Made by a program: the position numbers and the translations under genes. Below are positions 45,960-57,208 of a stretch of DNA of 64,000 bases, piece by piece. The notes beneath the pieces are model-generated. The model searched no databases, was not told the DNA's origin, and saw only the letters and a program-made list of their open reading frames with translations. This stretch comes from Actinernus sp. WN-2022. Lineage: Eukaryota > Cnidaria > Anthozoa > Actiniaria > Actinernidae. The stretch spans positions 26,595,036 through 26,659,035 of the forward strand of contig JAOWCC010001501.1 of the NCBI GenBank assembly GCA_030867875.1, in the 5' to 3' direction. Within the stretch, counting starts at the first letter, position 1. Each line of letters opens with the position of its first letter.

Positions 45960-46560
45960 CGGCTGTCGGAACGATCAATTATTCCCCGAAGTGGAGGCGA
46001 CTAGTGGTGGACATTTACCGAACCGCTTCGTAAATATCCCACTGTGACTATAGGAATAATTGTTAATTAGTGTATCAGTATCACACAAGTGAAATAGCCA
46101 GCCTCAAATTAGTTTTAAAAGTTCAAAATGTCATCAACAAGTGATTCGTCACGCGTGAGACCGACATCGGTGAATAGTGAACAATTATTCACCGAAGTGG
46201 AGGTGAATAGTGGTGGACAATTACCGAGCCGCGAAGCAGTGATAAATATCCACCACCATTCACCAACACTGAGGTGAATAATTGTTTTAGTATATACCAC
46301 ACTCCAGGTGAATAGCCAGCACCAAATAGTTCTTTTCTTTTCTGTCAAATGTACAAAAACTCGCGCGAGGTGATCGCTGCTTCGCTCGGAGGTGAATAGT
46401 AAGGAATATTCACCTCCGGAGTGGCCAATCAGAGCGCGCGAAAATCACTATTCACTTGTGTGGTATATACTAATGCAGGATATTCCGAGTTTGAATAGCC
46501 TAATCAGAGCACGCTAAAAGCACGATTTACTTGTGTGATATATACTAAAATACTTTGCAG
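45960..46560. repeat. GGTGAATA / TATTCACC palindromic repeat cluster
   Basis: Repeated GTGAATAGTGGTGGAC, ACCGAAGTGGAGG and their complements over about 500 bp. It looks like two or three overlapping foldback elements, too diverged to split cleanly. Confidence 0.55.
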
Positions 46561-46785
46561 TTGATGACGTCACAAGGTTAAAATCTTCTACAAGATCTTG
46601 AAAGTTTAAAACACTATCATAAGATAGGCTTGCTGTCCGGTTCGTTTAGCCTGTGGTTATTACCAGGCAGCCAATACCTTTAACTAATTAATTCATCTAT
46701 ATTCTTGTAAAACCTGGGAATAAAAAAATTAAATTGTTGTTGTTGTAGAAGCTTGCAATTTCCAGCCCTATTACCATTTCTATAC

Positions 46786-47072
46786 TTAAAGTAGCGACAG
46801 CACCAATACTGCTAAAAAGAGCACCTCAAAATTAGTCAAAATCCCAAATTTGAGAGTTATGTCTCGCCTAGAAGCCACGATATAGTCACGATATTAAAGT
46901 GTGCTATTTTTACAGACGTTTGTATGAGTAGGTGAAACAATTTTTCACCCCCGCATACAAATGTCTGTAAAATTGTCTGCGGGACCATATCTTGCTCCCA
47001 TGCAAGAGATAACTCAAATTTGGGATTTTGAGGTGCTCTTTTTTGTAGTATTGGTGCTGTCGCTACTTTAAA
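46786..47072. mobile_element. Foldback MITE (AAAGTAGCGACAGCACCAAT)
   Basis: CTTAAAGTAGCGACAGCACC...GAGCACCTCAAAATTAGTCA + AAATCCCAAATTTGAG is inverted at 47020-47072. The inner pair is TTACAGACGTTTGTATG / CATACAAATGTCTGTAA. Intergenic. Confidence 0.82.
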
Positions 47073-47785
47073 GTGCCTATGAAATAAAATTTTAATGACG
47101 AAAATTTAATTTCATAAGCACTTTAAAGTAGATAGGGTAATAGGAATGGCGATCTTGGATTGGTCTATAAGGGCCGACGGCCTACAAAGGAAGTCTGTTA
47201 CTTTTTTCGATAAATTGTGTTAGAGGATGTGGAAAATAATAATTAAACCGTGTATCCGCTGCCTATATGATATGTCCCTTTCATCAAAAGTTTTTGAAAG
47301 GGCTGAGTTTTGGATACATCTGTAGAATCCCATGTATATATAGTACTCGGGAACTATCCCTCATAAAGGGGTTCTAGAGGGTATTATACACAGAGGGAAG
47401 GGGTGGGGGATAATGCACATCGGTATTCTGGCGGGGGAAAAACAGCCAACGCTAGCTCGCGTTCATCAGTGCTGTACTACGGTATTGTTCTCGTAATTAA
47501 TTTTAGTATTAGTAAATGACAGGGCAGGATTATATCTTACAAGTTATAAAATCTGTTTTTGGTGGAGGGGCTATCTACAAAGAGATTAGACATGAGCGTG
47601 ATGGGCATGCCTGGAGTGGAAAGGGGGGATTTTATACTCTAGGGTTGGTTATCAACATGCAGGAGGGACTAGAAATGTATTCCAAGGCCGCAGGCGCGTA
47701 TAAATGTTATGTATAATACCATAGAGTACAAATTACACCCTAATTTCAACTTGAAATTTCACGCGTAATTTGTAAGTTCACTTCC

Positions 47786-48030
47786 CTGCTAGCAGAGGTC
47801 TCTCTCTGTCTTGGTAAAATAGAAGGCGAGGGAGAGACCTCTGCCGACATCCGACGCTTTCTCTGTCGCGCATGCGTAAGTTTCCTTGGCAACAAGTGAC
47901 GCGATCTCACGTGTACTTATGAGCACACGAAACAACTCTAAAAAAACAACTGACGCGTACATCTATTTCCGGTAAAACGTGTTTTCGAAACTGGTTTGAC
48001 TCGTCCATGAATGTGGACGGCAAGCGTCGG
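47786..48030. repeat. Paired dyads (GCAGAGGTCTCTC; CGACATCCGACGC)
   Basis: GCAGAGGTCTCTCTC pairs with GAGAGACCTCTGC (about 47791-47844). CCGACATCCGACGC (47843) pairs with GCGTCGGATGTCGG (48017-48030). Probably a small foldback element. Confidence 0.5.
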
Positions 48031-48097
48031 ATGTCGGTGAAATTTATCTCTAATTTCACTCTTCCCCATATGATTACCTATACTAATTTACAATAGC

Positions 48098-48241
48098 GGA
48101 AACAGCTGTCATTTTCGGGCAGTGTTGCTTCGGTGAGCACTCGGAAAGCATTTGTGAATGTCGGTGTTGCTTCGTTGAGCACTCGGGGAACATTTGTGAA
48201 TTTCAGTGTTGCTTCGGTGAGCACTCGGGAAACATTTGTTG
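48098..48241 (+). repeat. Three tandem 47-bp units
   Basis: GTGTTGCTTCGGTGAGCACT + CGGAAAGCATTTGTGAATGTCG, three times. The third unit is cut short at TTGTTGCGG. An inverted piece (CTGAAATTCACAAATGTTACC) follows at 48292. Confidence 0.8.
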
Positions 48242-48745
48242 CGGAGGCAAAATCACGCGCGCGCGGACAAACGAGGAAACATTTTGGTTAACACTGAAAT
48301 TCACAAATGTTACCGCAACAATGTTTGCTATTGCCCCGGCCTTGAACAAGAAGTTCCAGTGTAAAAGGTAAGCCCCTCCTCTTTTCACGCATGGCGAACT
48401 AAAATTACAGTGCAGTGAAGAAAGTAGGTGAGTAATCAGCCTCTCCTGTTAAGATGCGCAATTTTGAGGGTTTAAAATTAAACAAGCCATCAAAAAGTGA
48501 ACAGAGAGAAGATAGTTGTTTATTTAATGCTTAAGGCGATAGTTAAGTACTGTTTACGAACTCTGTAGCCTTTACTACGAAATTCACATTTATATGTGTG
48601 ATTTGAATTTCGCGCGATAAGCAATCAGTAGGGAGCAGTCGAGCGGAGCATCACAGAGATGTTCACTCCACAAAGGCTGAGTGACAACTGAAGGTGTCGG
48701 TGGCCTGGTCATTGCCCTTTTATGCCGGAACCGGAATACTCCTGA

Positions 48746-48885
48746 ATTGCTGGCTTGCACGTTACGTCATCGCCGCCATGTCGGTGGAAGTTAACAAAAC
48801 ATTCCTCGTTAGTTGTAAGTTCCACAAACATGGCCGCCACGGCTTTGTTATTTGAATCTCTGGCGATTGGTTGCAAACCAGCAAT
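48746..48885. mobile_element. MITE family B, copy 3
   Basis: ATTGCTGGCTTGCACGTTACGTCATCGCCGCCATG is inverted as CATGGCCGCCACGG...GGTTGCAAACCAGCAAT. The loop CTCGTTAG is shared with copies 1 and 2. Confidence 0.82.
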
Positions 48886-49767
48886 AGGCCTTCGCTAGCT
48901 CTTTTAAAGGTCCCTATGTCATGGCGTTGCGCGGTATAGAGTCAATGTTCGACTGGTGGCTGTTCAGTGCTTGAATGAATGATACGCAATATTTTCAATG
49001 AAGACTACGTATATTTTTATACCAAGAGACCATCACCTATCAGTTTGTTAGTTATGTTTAACTCGTGGATGCGCGCAAGCGCAAGAACGTGTTATTGGGG
49101 TTAGGGGAAATTGTGTCACTCACTCGCTCACTCACTATGGTGTAAAAATTCCTAACATCCCTGTATGTTGTAGCACGCCAGAGAGCCTTGGAAGGAGCGT
49201 GCACATGCGGTATGATTAAAATAAAAGTAAATATGAAAACATTGCCTCCCAATGGAGAACTCGTGGATAACTGTGTTTTACTAGGAGCCCATTACAGTTA
49301 GACTGAATTAGCACACTTCCGCGATATGCTTTACACACCATCTACTGTGTTAGGGGCCAACACAAGGGCACAGGAACACCCCTGTGTAATGTACTCCTGA
49401 TTTAATTTAGCACGGGGCCTCGTATTAAAACCTTTGTTCGTTCTCCCCGCAATGTCATATCACGATGCGCTACAGAAAACATATATATATATATATGGGT
49501 ACCCTAGTCAACCGCAGAGTATAGCTCTGACCATCAGTTTATTTGAGGAAATTTTAAATGACTCTAACCATAGGTTGCATGGACTTCTGCCAAATTTTAA
49601 CCACTCCACTGTGAACATGAGGAAGAATCGTAAATTTACAGTATAACGAATAGATTTAAGAAGAGTTTTATTCTTTACAATTACGCAAGATTCAAAGTTT
49701 GTATTTTAGACTTTTATATATTGTAATTTAGACTATTATGCATTTATTAATTCAATTAAAACACTTT

Positions 49768-50020
49768 GAATTTCTAACGAGATCTGAAACAACCATGGAG
49801 GCTGATCAAAGTCAGGTCCCGGCTAATCCTCAGATCGAATAGGAATTTACCGTGGTGTTTTTTGCGGAGGGAAGAAAACCGGAAAACCCGGAGGAAAACC
49901 CTCGGAGCAAGGGCGAGATACAACAAACTCAACTCGCATATGGCGCCGCGTCCGGAAATCGAACCTGGGCCACAGAGGTGAGAGGCGAAGCGCTTAACCA
50001 CTGCGCCGCCCCGGCTCCCC
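49768..50020 (-). mobile_element. tRNA-derived SINE, full length
   Basis: The reverse of 44566-44830: AATTTCTAACGAGATCTGAAACAACC tail at 49768, box B complement GGAATCGAACC-type (49951-49968) and head GCGCTTAACCACTGCGCCGC at 49990-50009. Confidence 0.88.
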
Positions 50021-50084
50021 AAATTTTGTAAAGTTTTAACATAATTCAGCCGGCCCGGGGGCTGTAAGATTTTAACTTAATAAT

Positions 50085-50216
50085 CAATCTATCTATCTAT
50101 CAATCAATCAATCCATCTATCCATCCATCCATCTATCCCTCCATCCATCAATCCATCAATCCATCAATCTATCAATCAATCAGTCTATTTATCTATCTAT
50201 ATCAATCTATCTATCC

Positions 50217-50252
<36 letters not shown>

Positions 50253-50266
50253 CTCTATCTCTCCAT

Positions 50267-50299
<33 letters not shown>

Positions 50300-50360
50300 C
50301 CTCTATCTCTCTATCTCCCTATCTCTCTATCTATCTATCTATCTATCTATCCATCCATCT
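50085..50360 (+). repeat. Compound (ATCT/ATCA/ATCC/CTCT)n microsatellite
   Basis: About 275 bp of tetranucleotide and CT repeats (CTATCTAT, CCATCCAT, CTCTCTCT), intergenic. No other content seen from here to 50.6 kb. Confidence 0.92.
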
Positions 50361-50661
50361 GTCACAGTGTGTGTTAAAAGAAATAGCACATTGTATTTTA
50401 CCGCCATTGAGTGCTGCTACTGAATAGTGAATATATATCTAAACCACCAGGCCGGAAATGAAAAAAATCCAGGGGAAAGAGGGTCGGATGGGATCCAAGC
50501 AAGAAAAACGCAGGGAAAGTTTTTTAGCGATTCTGATCGATCGAGGTCTTAATGTACTCAAAAAATAAATATTACCGGATTTGATATAAGTTTTCTGTTT
50601 AGCGAGTTTAGTTTAGAGAACTCGTATGTTTGGGGCCAGAAACAACTTAGAAGCTACAACC

Positions 50662-50860
50662 ATCGCCATTTAAGTACGGACCGCCCGACAAAATAAGGCT
50701 ATTCAGAACACTGAACGAACTCCTCCGACACATCGCGGGCATTTTTTATGACTTCGCTTGTCCCCCCTCCCCCTTCACAATGTTGAAATGGGGGAGGGGG
50801 GTTGTGTTAAAAATAGCCGGAAATTGCTGAAGCGGTCCGACTTAAATGGCAAGGGTTTTA
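50662..50860. mobile_element. Short foldback (GCCATTTAAGTACGGACCGC)
   Basis: CGCCATTTAAGTACGGACCG is the near-complement of CGGTCCGACTTAAATGGCAA at 50834-50853. The interior is C/G-rich. Non-coding. Confidence 0.55.
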
Positions 50861-51099
50861 AATTTGTTCATACTGAACTCTAGCCTGTGTAGGAAAAAAA
50901 GGTAGTCTCCCCTCCTTCACTAATTTCCTCTCCCCTTCAGTTTTTCCCCTCCCCCCTCTTAAATGGCCCATCTCAGCATTACTTCTGTTTTAATACTCGG
51001 TAAAGCTTGAGGCGTATATAACCGAGGCTGATACTTGAAAGGAGGGCAGGCTGTTGTACCGGGTAACAATCCCCTTCTCTTCACGAGTAACACAAAATT

Positions 51100-51242
51100 A
51101 ACGTCCCCCATTTATGAAGAGAAAGTGTTTGAAGACAAGGCCAATGGCTTTTACGTCCCTGCCCAAGGACGCGGTCGGAGCCGGATTCGAACTTACGACC
51201 TCCCGCATTCATGACCGGTGCTCTCCACATGAGCTGCTCTAA
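51100..51242 (-). mobile_element. Second tRNA-derived SINE type
   Basis: On the minus strand: AGAGCAGCTCATGTGGAGAG (box-A-like), GGTCGTAAGTTCGAATCC (box B), then a tail of about 70 bp. The head differs from the 44566 SINE. Lies about 90 bp upstream of the MIC13 ATG, so it may sit in the promoter or 5' UTR. Could also be a decayed tRNA pseudogene. Confidence 0.65.
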
Positions 51243-51331
51243 ATTATGTGGCATTATATGGGATGCCTGTGGATTTGACAAACCGGGTTCCCTGTGTTGT
51301 ACCAGGCCTGGTTAATTTTAGTAAAGCAATC

Positions 51332-54300
51332 ATGGCGGCTTTACTCAAGTTTGCTGCAAAATGTGGGATAGCTGGAGGAGTAGTGTATGGGGTTACTTCA
51401 CAGGATATCTTCAGTTCACAGGACCGAGCTATTAGCTCCTACCGACGACTCGAATCTAAGACATTGCAAAATGTTCCTGGCAACGTTCCTGAGGTACACT
51501 GTACAGCTAATTAATTAACTTACTTACGTACTGGTTCTTTCTCGATCAACCCGGCCATGTTATTTGTAAGTCTCAAACTTAATAAGACTGCCCAAAGTTT
51601 CTCTGTCTTTTATTAGAGTATCCCTAGATCGATATTCCTCTTTGGGAGAGCTTTACAGGCAGTCTGGCATGTTTAGTCAGTGTCATCATCACTAAACTGT
51701 TGGCAGCCCCAAAATAACGATCCATCAATCATCATTTGACTTACTTTCAATTTGCTCACGTTACCATTTGGGGTGCCCCAAATGATCACGTGACATGACA
51801 AAAATAAACAATATCAGACGTTTTAACATGCATTTCGTTTAGAGATTCGACTGCAACACGTGTATTTGGAGAGTTGGGGTGGTGCAGTGGTTAAGCACTT
51901 CGCTTCTCACCTCTTTTTTTGCCCAAGTTCAATACGTGCCATATGTGAGTTGAGTTTGTTGTTATCTCACAGGCTTCCCAGACTCCACTTATATTTACCG
52001 CCTATTAGCTAGTCTGTTGGGTTACCTCTGGTATATCTGTTTAGTTTCATAAGCGATCTGAGAAGAGTTTATATAATTGCTCCGTGTGATTTCTCTTATC
52101 GAATTCCTATGAAATAAATCTTCAAAAATAAAAGGAAATAGTTATCCAGCAACATCTGACCCAAGATTTAGGAAGATCCTTCAAATTTATCACTGCCAAG
52201 AGCCCTCCTCAAGATCCAAAAAGTGCTTTCTTCCTATGATCTGCACAAACCAGACCGACCAAAGTGGTTGAAAAGCTGTCCTGCCCCTACCCCAAACAAT
52301 GCAATTAAACTGCACTTGGGGGTCCCCCCATGAAAAATATTATTTGCAGACATTACCTGAGCAGAAGTATAACTTTGTGCTTGCATCATTTGTGCCGAAA
52401 GCTGAATAGTGAGCGATGAAGAAAAGTGCCGATTTTTGGCTGATCTTCGAGTTATATCTGTGCTTTGACGTGGTCGAGTTACCCACCTTTCTAAATATGT
52501 ACACATGCTGGGCAACCGTCAAAACTTTGAGGCCTAATAAACTGCTTTAGAAGGCCCAAAATCTCCCAAAACCACTCACACAACTTCATTTACTATCAAT
52601 CTTTTATATTTGAAGATTTAATTTGTAGGTATCGGAAAAGAGAATTCACACGGAGTAATTATATATTAAACTCTTACGAGATCGCTTATGAAACTGTTAA
52701 ACAGATGTACCACAGGTAATCCAACCAACTAATAAATGGTAATTATACATGGCGTCTGCGAAGCCTGTGTTGCCACAAGGTTTTTTTTCAGGTCCTCCAG
52801 TTTTCCTTCCTCCACAAAAAATAACACACTAAATTCCAATTCGATCTGTGGATTGGCCTGATCCTGGTTTTGGTAAGCCCCTATGGTTGTTTCAGGTCCC
52901 ATTAGAAATTCAGTGGTTTTTTTTGTATAATGTTGCTGCTGTCTTTGTAGAAAGAAGATGAATGAAGGTTCAAGCCTTTAACATTAATTTGAAGGGCTGT
53001 GTGAAGAAAGGGCATAAGTGTCTCCTGATCACATTCTAAATTCTCCTTCAATTTCTTTGTTTTCTAAGGGAGAATTTAGAACATGATCAAGAGTCACTTA
53101 TGCTACACACTCAGTTTTCATTGGGTTATGCCATTAAAAAAAATTATCCCTCCCCCTCCCACCCCCTATTGTGGAACTTGGATTTCTTCAGGGGTCTACC
53201 AAAAATGGCATGGAATTCTTTAGGGGTTTACCCCCAAAGAATATTGAATTCTTCAGGAGTTAAACCCGATGAGAGCATGGAAATATTCAGGGGTGTGACA
53301 TAATTGGTCCATTTTGGGTGGATTTCTTCAGGGGTATATAAGCACATTTTCCAATTTCTTCAGGTGGTTTGTGTTTTTGGTAAACAGAAATAATCTCGAT
53401 ACGGGGGGGGGGGCCGGGACAGATTTTTCATGGAATAGCCCATTCTTGCTGCCTCAAACATGTATTAAAAATCCAGGAAGTGAGTTTTGAACACAAACAA
53501 AACTGTTCTCGATCTCAGTGAACCACCCAACTTTAAATGGATTGATCATTATTTTGGGATGCCTGACTGCTTTTGATTCTCATACGTGATTATTTGGGGG
53601 GCTCCAAATGGTCGTGTCAGTGAGTCGAAAGTAGTCAAGCAATTGATTGTTATTTTGGGGCTGCCAAGAGTTCAGTGATTTTGGAAGTACAAGCCAGCTA
53701 CTGGTGATCATCACCCGCAACTATGATGATGATTACTAACCACTTAATGTAAAATGGAAACCCAGAGTTTTAGCTAATAGACCATTAATTTTATGGAAAA
53801 GTAAAATAAAAAGGGTGAAGAATAAATTTATTTATTTCATAACTGCACCTCTCTTCCGAGCTCTTTACCTTTTAGTTTTTTACTTTTCTCATGTGAATTG
53901 TCAATCCACAGCTACATGCAGTATAGGGAAAAGTAGTTGAAGAAATGTTTTAATGAGGGTCTTCAAGCTATATCTTAGTAACCAGGCTTTACTTGGTTCC
54001 AGACCCCACTAACATTGAATATTTCCCCCCTTTTTTTGCCCAACAACAGACCCACATGAGAGAGAGGGCGATGGTAAATGAAACATTTGATTGGGATTAT
54101 TAGCCTTATGACACAAAAAAGGCTATGTTCACAGTTGTCCAGCACTTAAAAACTTAATGACAGTCCTGAACTAGTGACAGGGACCTGTAGAAAATACAGA
54201 TACATCTCCATTGTGATATGGAATTTGCTGCCTGGCCCAGGTTTGACTGGCACCCAAACATGCAGAATGTTGGACAACACTCAAGATGCGAATCAAATTT

Positions 54301-56539
54301 GTAATTCCTTTGATAAAAAGGGTCTTACGGACCCTTATGGTTAGGCCAGATATAATTTGCACAAATAATAAAGGTCTTTTATTTCTTAATGGCTCCACTT
54401 GTTCCCTGCTAACAGCTGAGGTGTTTCTATGGGAACTCCACTTGATGCTGATCAAGTGAACATCTGAAATTGTTGGCTCACAGTTTGTCTCAGAGACATC
54501 GTCATGTTCATGTAGATATTTCTATATTTGGTTGTACAAATAAAGGATAAGACAGCACATACATGCATCCAAGCAAAGTTTTTGTTGTTATTAAAGCATA
54601 GTGCAAATACTGGCTTTCAAACTGTTTATGGGTAACTTCAATTTTACTACTTTGTTGAAGGAAACAATAAAGCAATTAACTCAACTCGCCTGTTTAGTAT
54701 TGTCCCGCCTAGCATTCTGCATGTACAGTTTGGCCAGTCAAACCTGGTCCAGGCAGTAACTCCATAGCCCACAACAAAAATGTATTTAATACAATTACAA
54801 CTCCTTTAAATAGAAATGCATGTAATGCTTCCTCTTGATGTCATCGGTATAGCTTATTTTCCAATCCGAACAAGGAACAAGTCAGTTGGTACCTAGATCA
54901 AGCATAATTTATGCTAATCATGAATAATTATCCAATCAAAATCACAAATTATCAGCTAATAAATTCCAACGTCTCTAGGGAGTGGACCCTTGGAATTAGT
55001 AACCTGAGAGTATCAGTCCCTCTCTCCCTTCCTTTTCACCACCACTCCCCCCTAAGGAAGGAAGGGAAAGAGGGACTGACACAATTCTTTTCCTGGTCGC
55101 TTACTAAAAAGCCATATTCTGGACTTTTCCTTCTTTGGTCAGAAAAACAAAAGAAACAGGATGTTGCATTCAAACATGACTTTTGATTGACATAAACGTC
55201 AATCATATTTCTGGGTTTAATTAAAATCAAACAAATTAGACAAAAACGTCAATCACATGTCTGGATTTTAATTAAAATCAAACAAATTACACAAAAATGT
55301 CAAACACATGGATTTTTTTCTTAAAATGGTGCTGGAGGTGGAAAGAAGCAATGCAAAGAATTGTGTCAGGCCCCCATTCCCTTCCTTTCTTAGGAGGGAG
55401 GGGGAGGGGTGATGAAAAGGAAGGGGGAGAGGGACTGATACACAGGTTATGGAATTAGCTGGGAAGGCGACTGTATTTCAGGCTATTTTTTACTATGAAA
55501 GCTAATAATAAACCATGAATAACTTTTATTTTTATTGTACATAACTTACATTGTACATGTACACCATAACAAAAAAAAAAGTAATAAAAATATGGTGAGG
55601 GACAGCACAACAGAGCCTGGCTCCCAATTAAGTGCACCCTAACTTAATAATGTAAATACTTGGTTTCCATAGTAGTTTACCAATTAATAATATAGATAAA
55701 CAATTACTCAAGACAATCTGATTGGCCTCCCTACGCAAAGACCAACATGCTAAATCCCAATTTGATCTGTGGATTAGCCGGGTCCTGGCTTTGATCATCC
55801 CCACGGTTGTTTCAGATCTCGTTAGAAATTCGGAGCATAAACGTGTTAATCACTGACAGCAGTGCAAACACAGTTTAATAATTCGATGCAAAAACTATAG
55901 TTAATTTGATGCAAAAACTAGTTAATGCAGTGCAAACACAGTTAAATTTGATGCAAAATCTAGTTAACTAGTTCAGTTCTCCTTTTCATGTATGCATCTA
56001 TACCGTAATCATTAGTGTGCAACCTTCAATTAATGATCAATAGTGCTGGTGATGTTTGAAAATTCCATCGCTCACACTTATTAATAGTTTTAACTATTAA
56101 AATATTGAACTTGCACACTAATGATTACTTAACTTACGGTGCTTGTCTTACAGTGTGACATCATCACCATGTTTGTACAGGCTAATGAAAACATGACTCA
56201 GCCAATAAGAACGTGCATACTATCTGAATTATTTTATAACAATACTTATCATACATGTACAAGTTAAGTCTCTCCCCCCCCCCCCAAAAAAAAAAAATCA
56301 CCCATCGAAAATGTAGTAAAATTGTAGAGAATGTTAAATTACTGTATAACAAACTCCTTTCATTGTCATTCTTCTTGCCTGTTTAGCTGCCATCTTCAGT
56401 AATAGTGCGTCAAAGGTGGAATTCAGGAGTACAGAGTGTTTTCTCGTCTCTAAGCAAAGCACCTGATGCAGCAATGGACGTGGCTCACAGTGCTGTCGAC
56501 AAGACCAAAGAGTTTGTGCAAAATCAGCTCAAGTCCTAA
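51332..56539 (+). CDS. MICOS13: MICOS complex subunit MIC13 (QIL1)
   Basis: Exons 51332-51493 (54 codons, donor GAG|GTACAC) and 56387-56539 (50 codons plus TAA), joined in phase 0: 104 residues. The N-terminus has one short membrane helix with the glycine motif CGIAGGVVYGVTSQD, like the GGAVY segment of human MIC13. The second exon has RQRWNSGVQSVFSSLSKAP, matching the conserved W-N-x-G of the family, followed by a helix of about 30 residues (AVDKTKEFVQNQ). MIC13 sits in the inner mitochondrial membrane and links the MIC10 and MIC60 arms of the cristae-junction complex. The ATG at 51332 is chosen over an upstream in-frame ATG/GTG because the membrane helix follows directly. Human MIC13 has roughly 20 more residues between these two blocks, so a small middle exon may hide in the 4.9-kb intron; I found no convincing one. 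Confidence 0.85.
51868..52920 (+). mobile_element. SINE interrupted by a TIR element
   Basis: Head GGGGTGGTGCAGTGGTTAAGC (51875) to GTTGTTATCT at 51967. The body resumes at about 52770 (AAGGTTTTTTTTCAGGTCCT, AATTCCAATTCGATCTGTGG) and ends GGTCCCATTAGAAATTCAG. In the MIC13 intron. Confidence 0.8.
51968..52769. mobile_element. 802-bp element with 130-bp TIRs, inside the SINE
   Basis: CACAGGCTTCCCAGACTCCA...GTTTCATAAGCGATCT...CTCCGTGTGATTTCTCTTATC at the left is inverted at 52630-52769 (...AGATCGCTTATGAAAC...GAAGCCTGTG). No exact target duplication could be set. Interior ORFs are unrecognised. Confidence 0.82.
52993..53110. mobile_element. Hairpin MITE family C, copy 2
   Basis: GAAGGGCTGTGTGAAGAAAG + GGCATAAGTG...CTGATCACATTCTAAATTCTCC is inverted to the right; matches 39829-39974. 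In the MIC13 intron. Confidence 0.78.
54222..54763. mobile_element. 542-bp TIR element (TGCCTGGxCCAGGTTTGACTGG)
   Basis: TGCCTGGCCCAGGTTTGACTGG...CATGCAGAATG (54229-54269) is inverted at 54712-54757. The interior reverse ORF is not recognised. In the MIC13 intron. Confidence 0.75.
55003..55446. mobile_element. TIR element with GA/CT-rich ends
   Basis: CCTGAGAGTATCAGTCCCTC...AGGGACTGACACAATTCTTT is inverted at 55360-55446. Internal direct repeats of about 65 bp (CATAAACGTCAATCATATTTCTGG near 55190-55270). Solo relative at 21880. Confidence 0.75.
55727..55840 (+). mobile_element. SINE 3'-half fragment
   Basis: AATCCCAATTTGATCTGTGG + ATTAGCCGGGTCCTGGCTTTGATC...CAGATCTCGTTAGAAATTCGGAG. No tRNA-like head. 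In the MIC13 intron. Confidence 0.75.
56002..56140. mobile_element. 139-bp MITE (ACCGTAATCATTAGTGTGCAA)
   Basis: The left end is inverted as TTGCACACTAATGATTAC + TTAACTTACGGT. The inner pair is around TTTAACTATTAAAA. Lies 247 bp before MIC13 exon 2. Confidence 0.75.
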
Positions 56540-57208
56540 TCTACATGTACATACACAACTCTAAAGAAGATATATTTATACCTACAATGTACAGTGTGGC
56601 ACTGAAGTGCAGAGATGTGTATAGACTGTATTCATAACTGCGTATGATACATATTCAGTCTGTTTCAAGTTTATCGACATATACAGGAAACATTACTATG
56701 TGAAAGAGTATGTCGACATTAGTGATCTTGTGAAATTTGAGTGCTGTTGCAATTATTACAGATTCAAATGAGAGGTTTAAGTTGCTCAGAAAACTTGTCT
56801 GATTTCTTTCTATTTAAAAATTGATGTGTTTTTACCTTTAAATGTGGAGACCGACCAGTTAGTCGTTTTTTTGGTATTTTCCGAGTGTCCGGTTTTCATC
56901 CAGAATCTTGTTTGAATCACATTCTGATAGATTTGCAAACCGTCGTGTTTCTGCTGTTTTCTTTGTTGGTGGCTCAAAAGAAATTAACTTCGACGTCGTC
57001 GTCGTCATTGCTGAAAAAACTTTCCATATCTATTCTTGATGATGTCTGATATGATGACTCCAAAATGTAAACTTGATATGCTGTTTTGGAAAAAAGTAAG
57101 GACGAAAAATTAGGCGCGAGTGCGAAGAAAATCTGACGTGTGCGTGCAACCCATGGGAAAATAGTCAATGGCTACTAGCCAATCAGAGCGCGTGTTTTAT
57201 CAAGGTCA

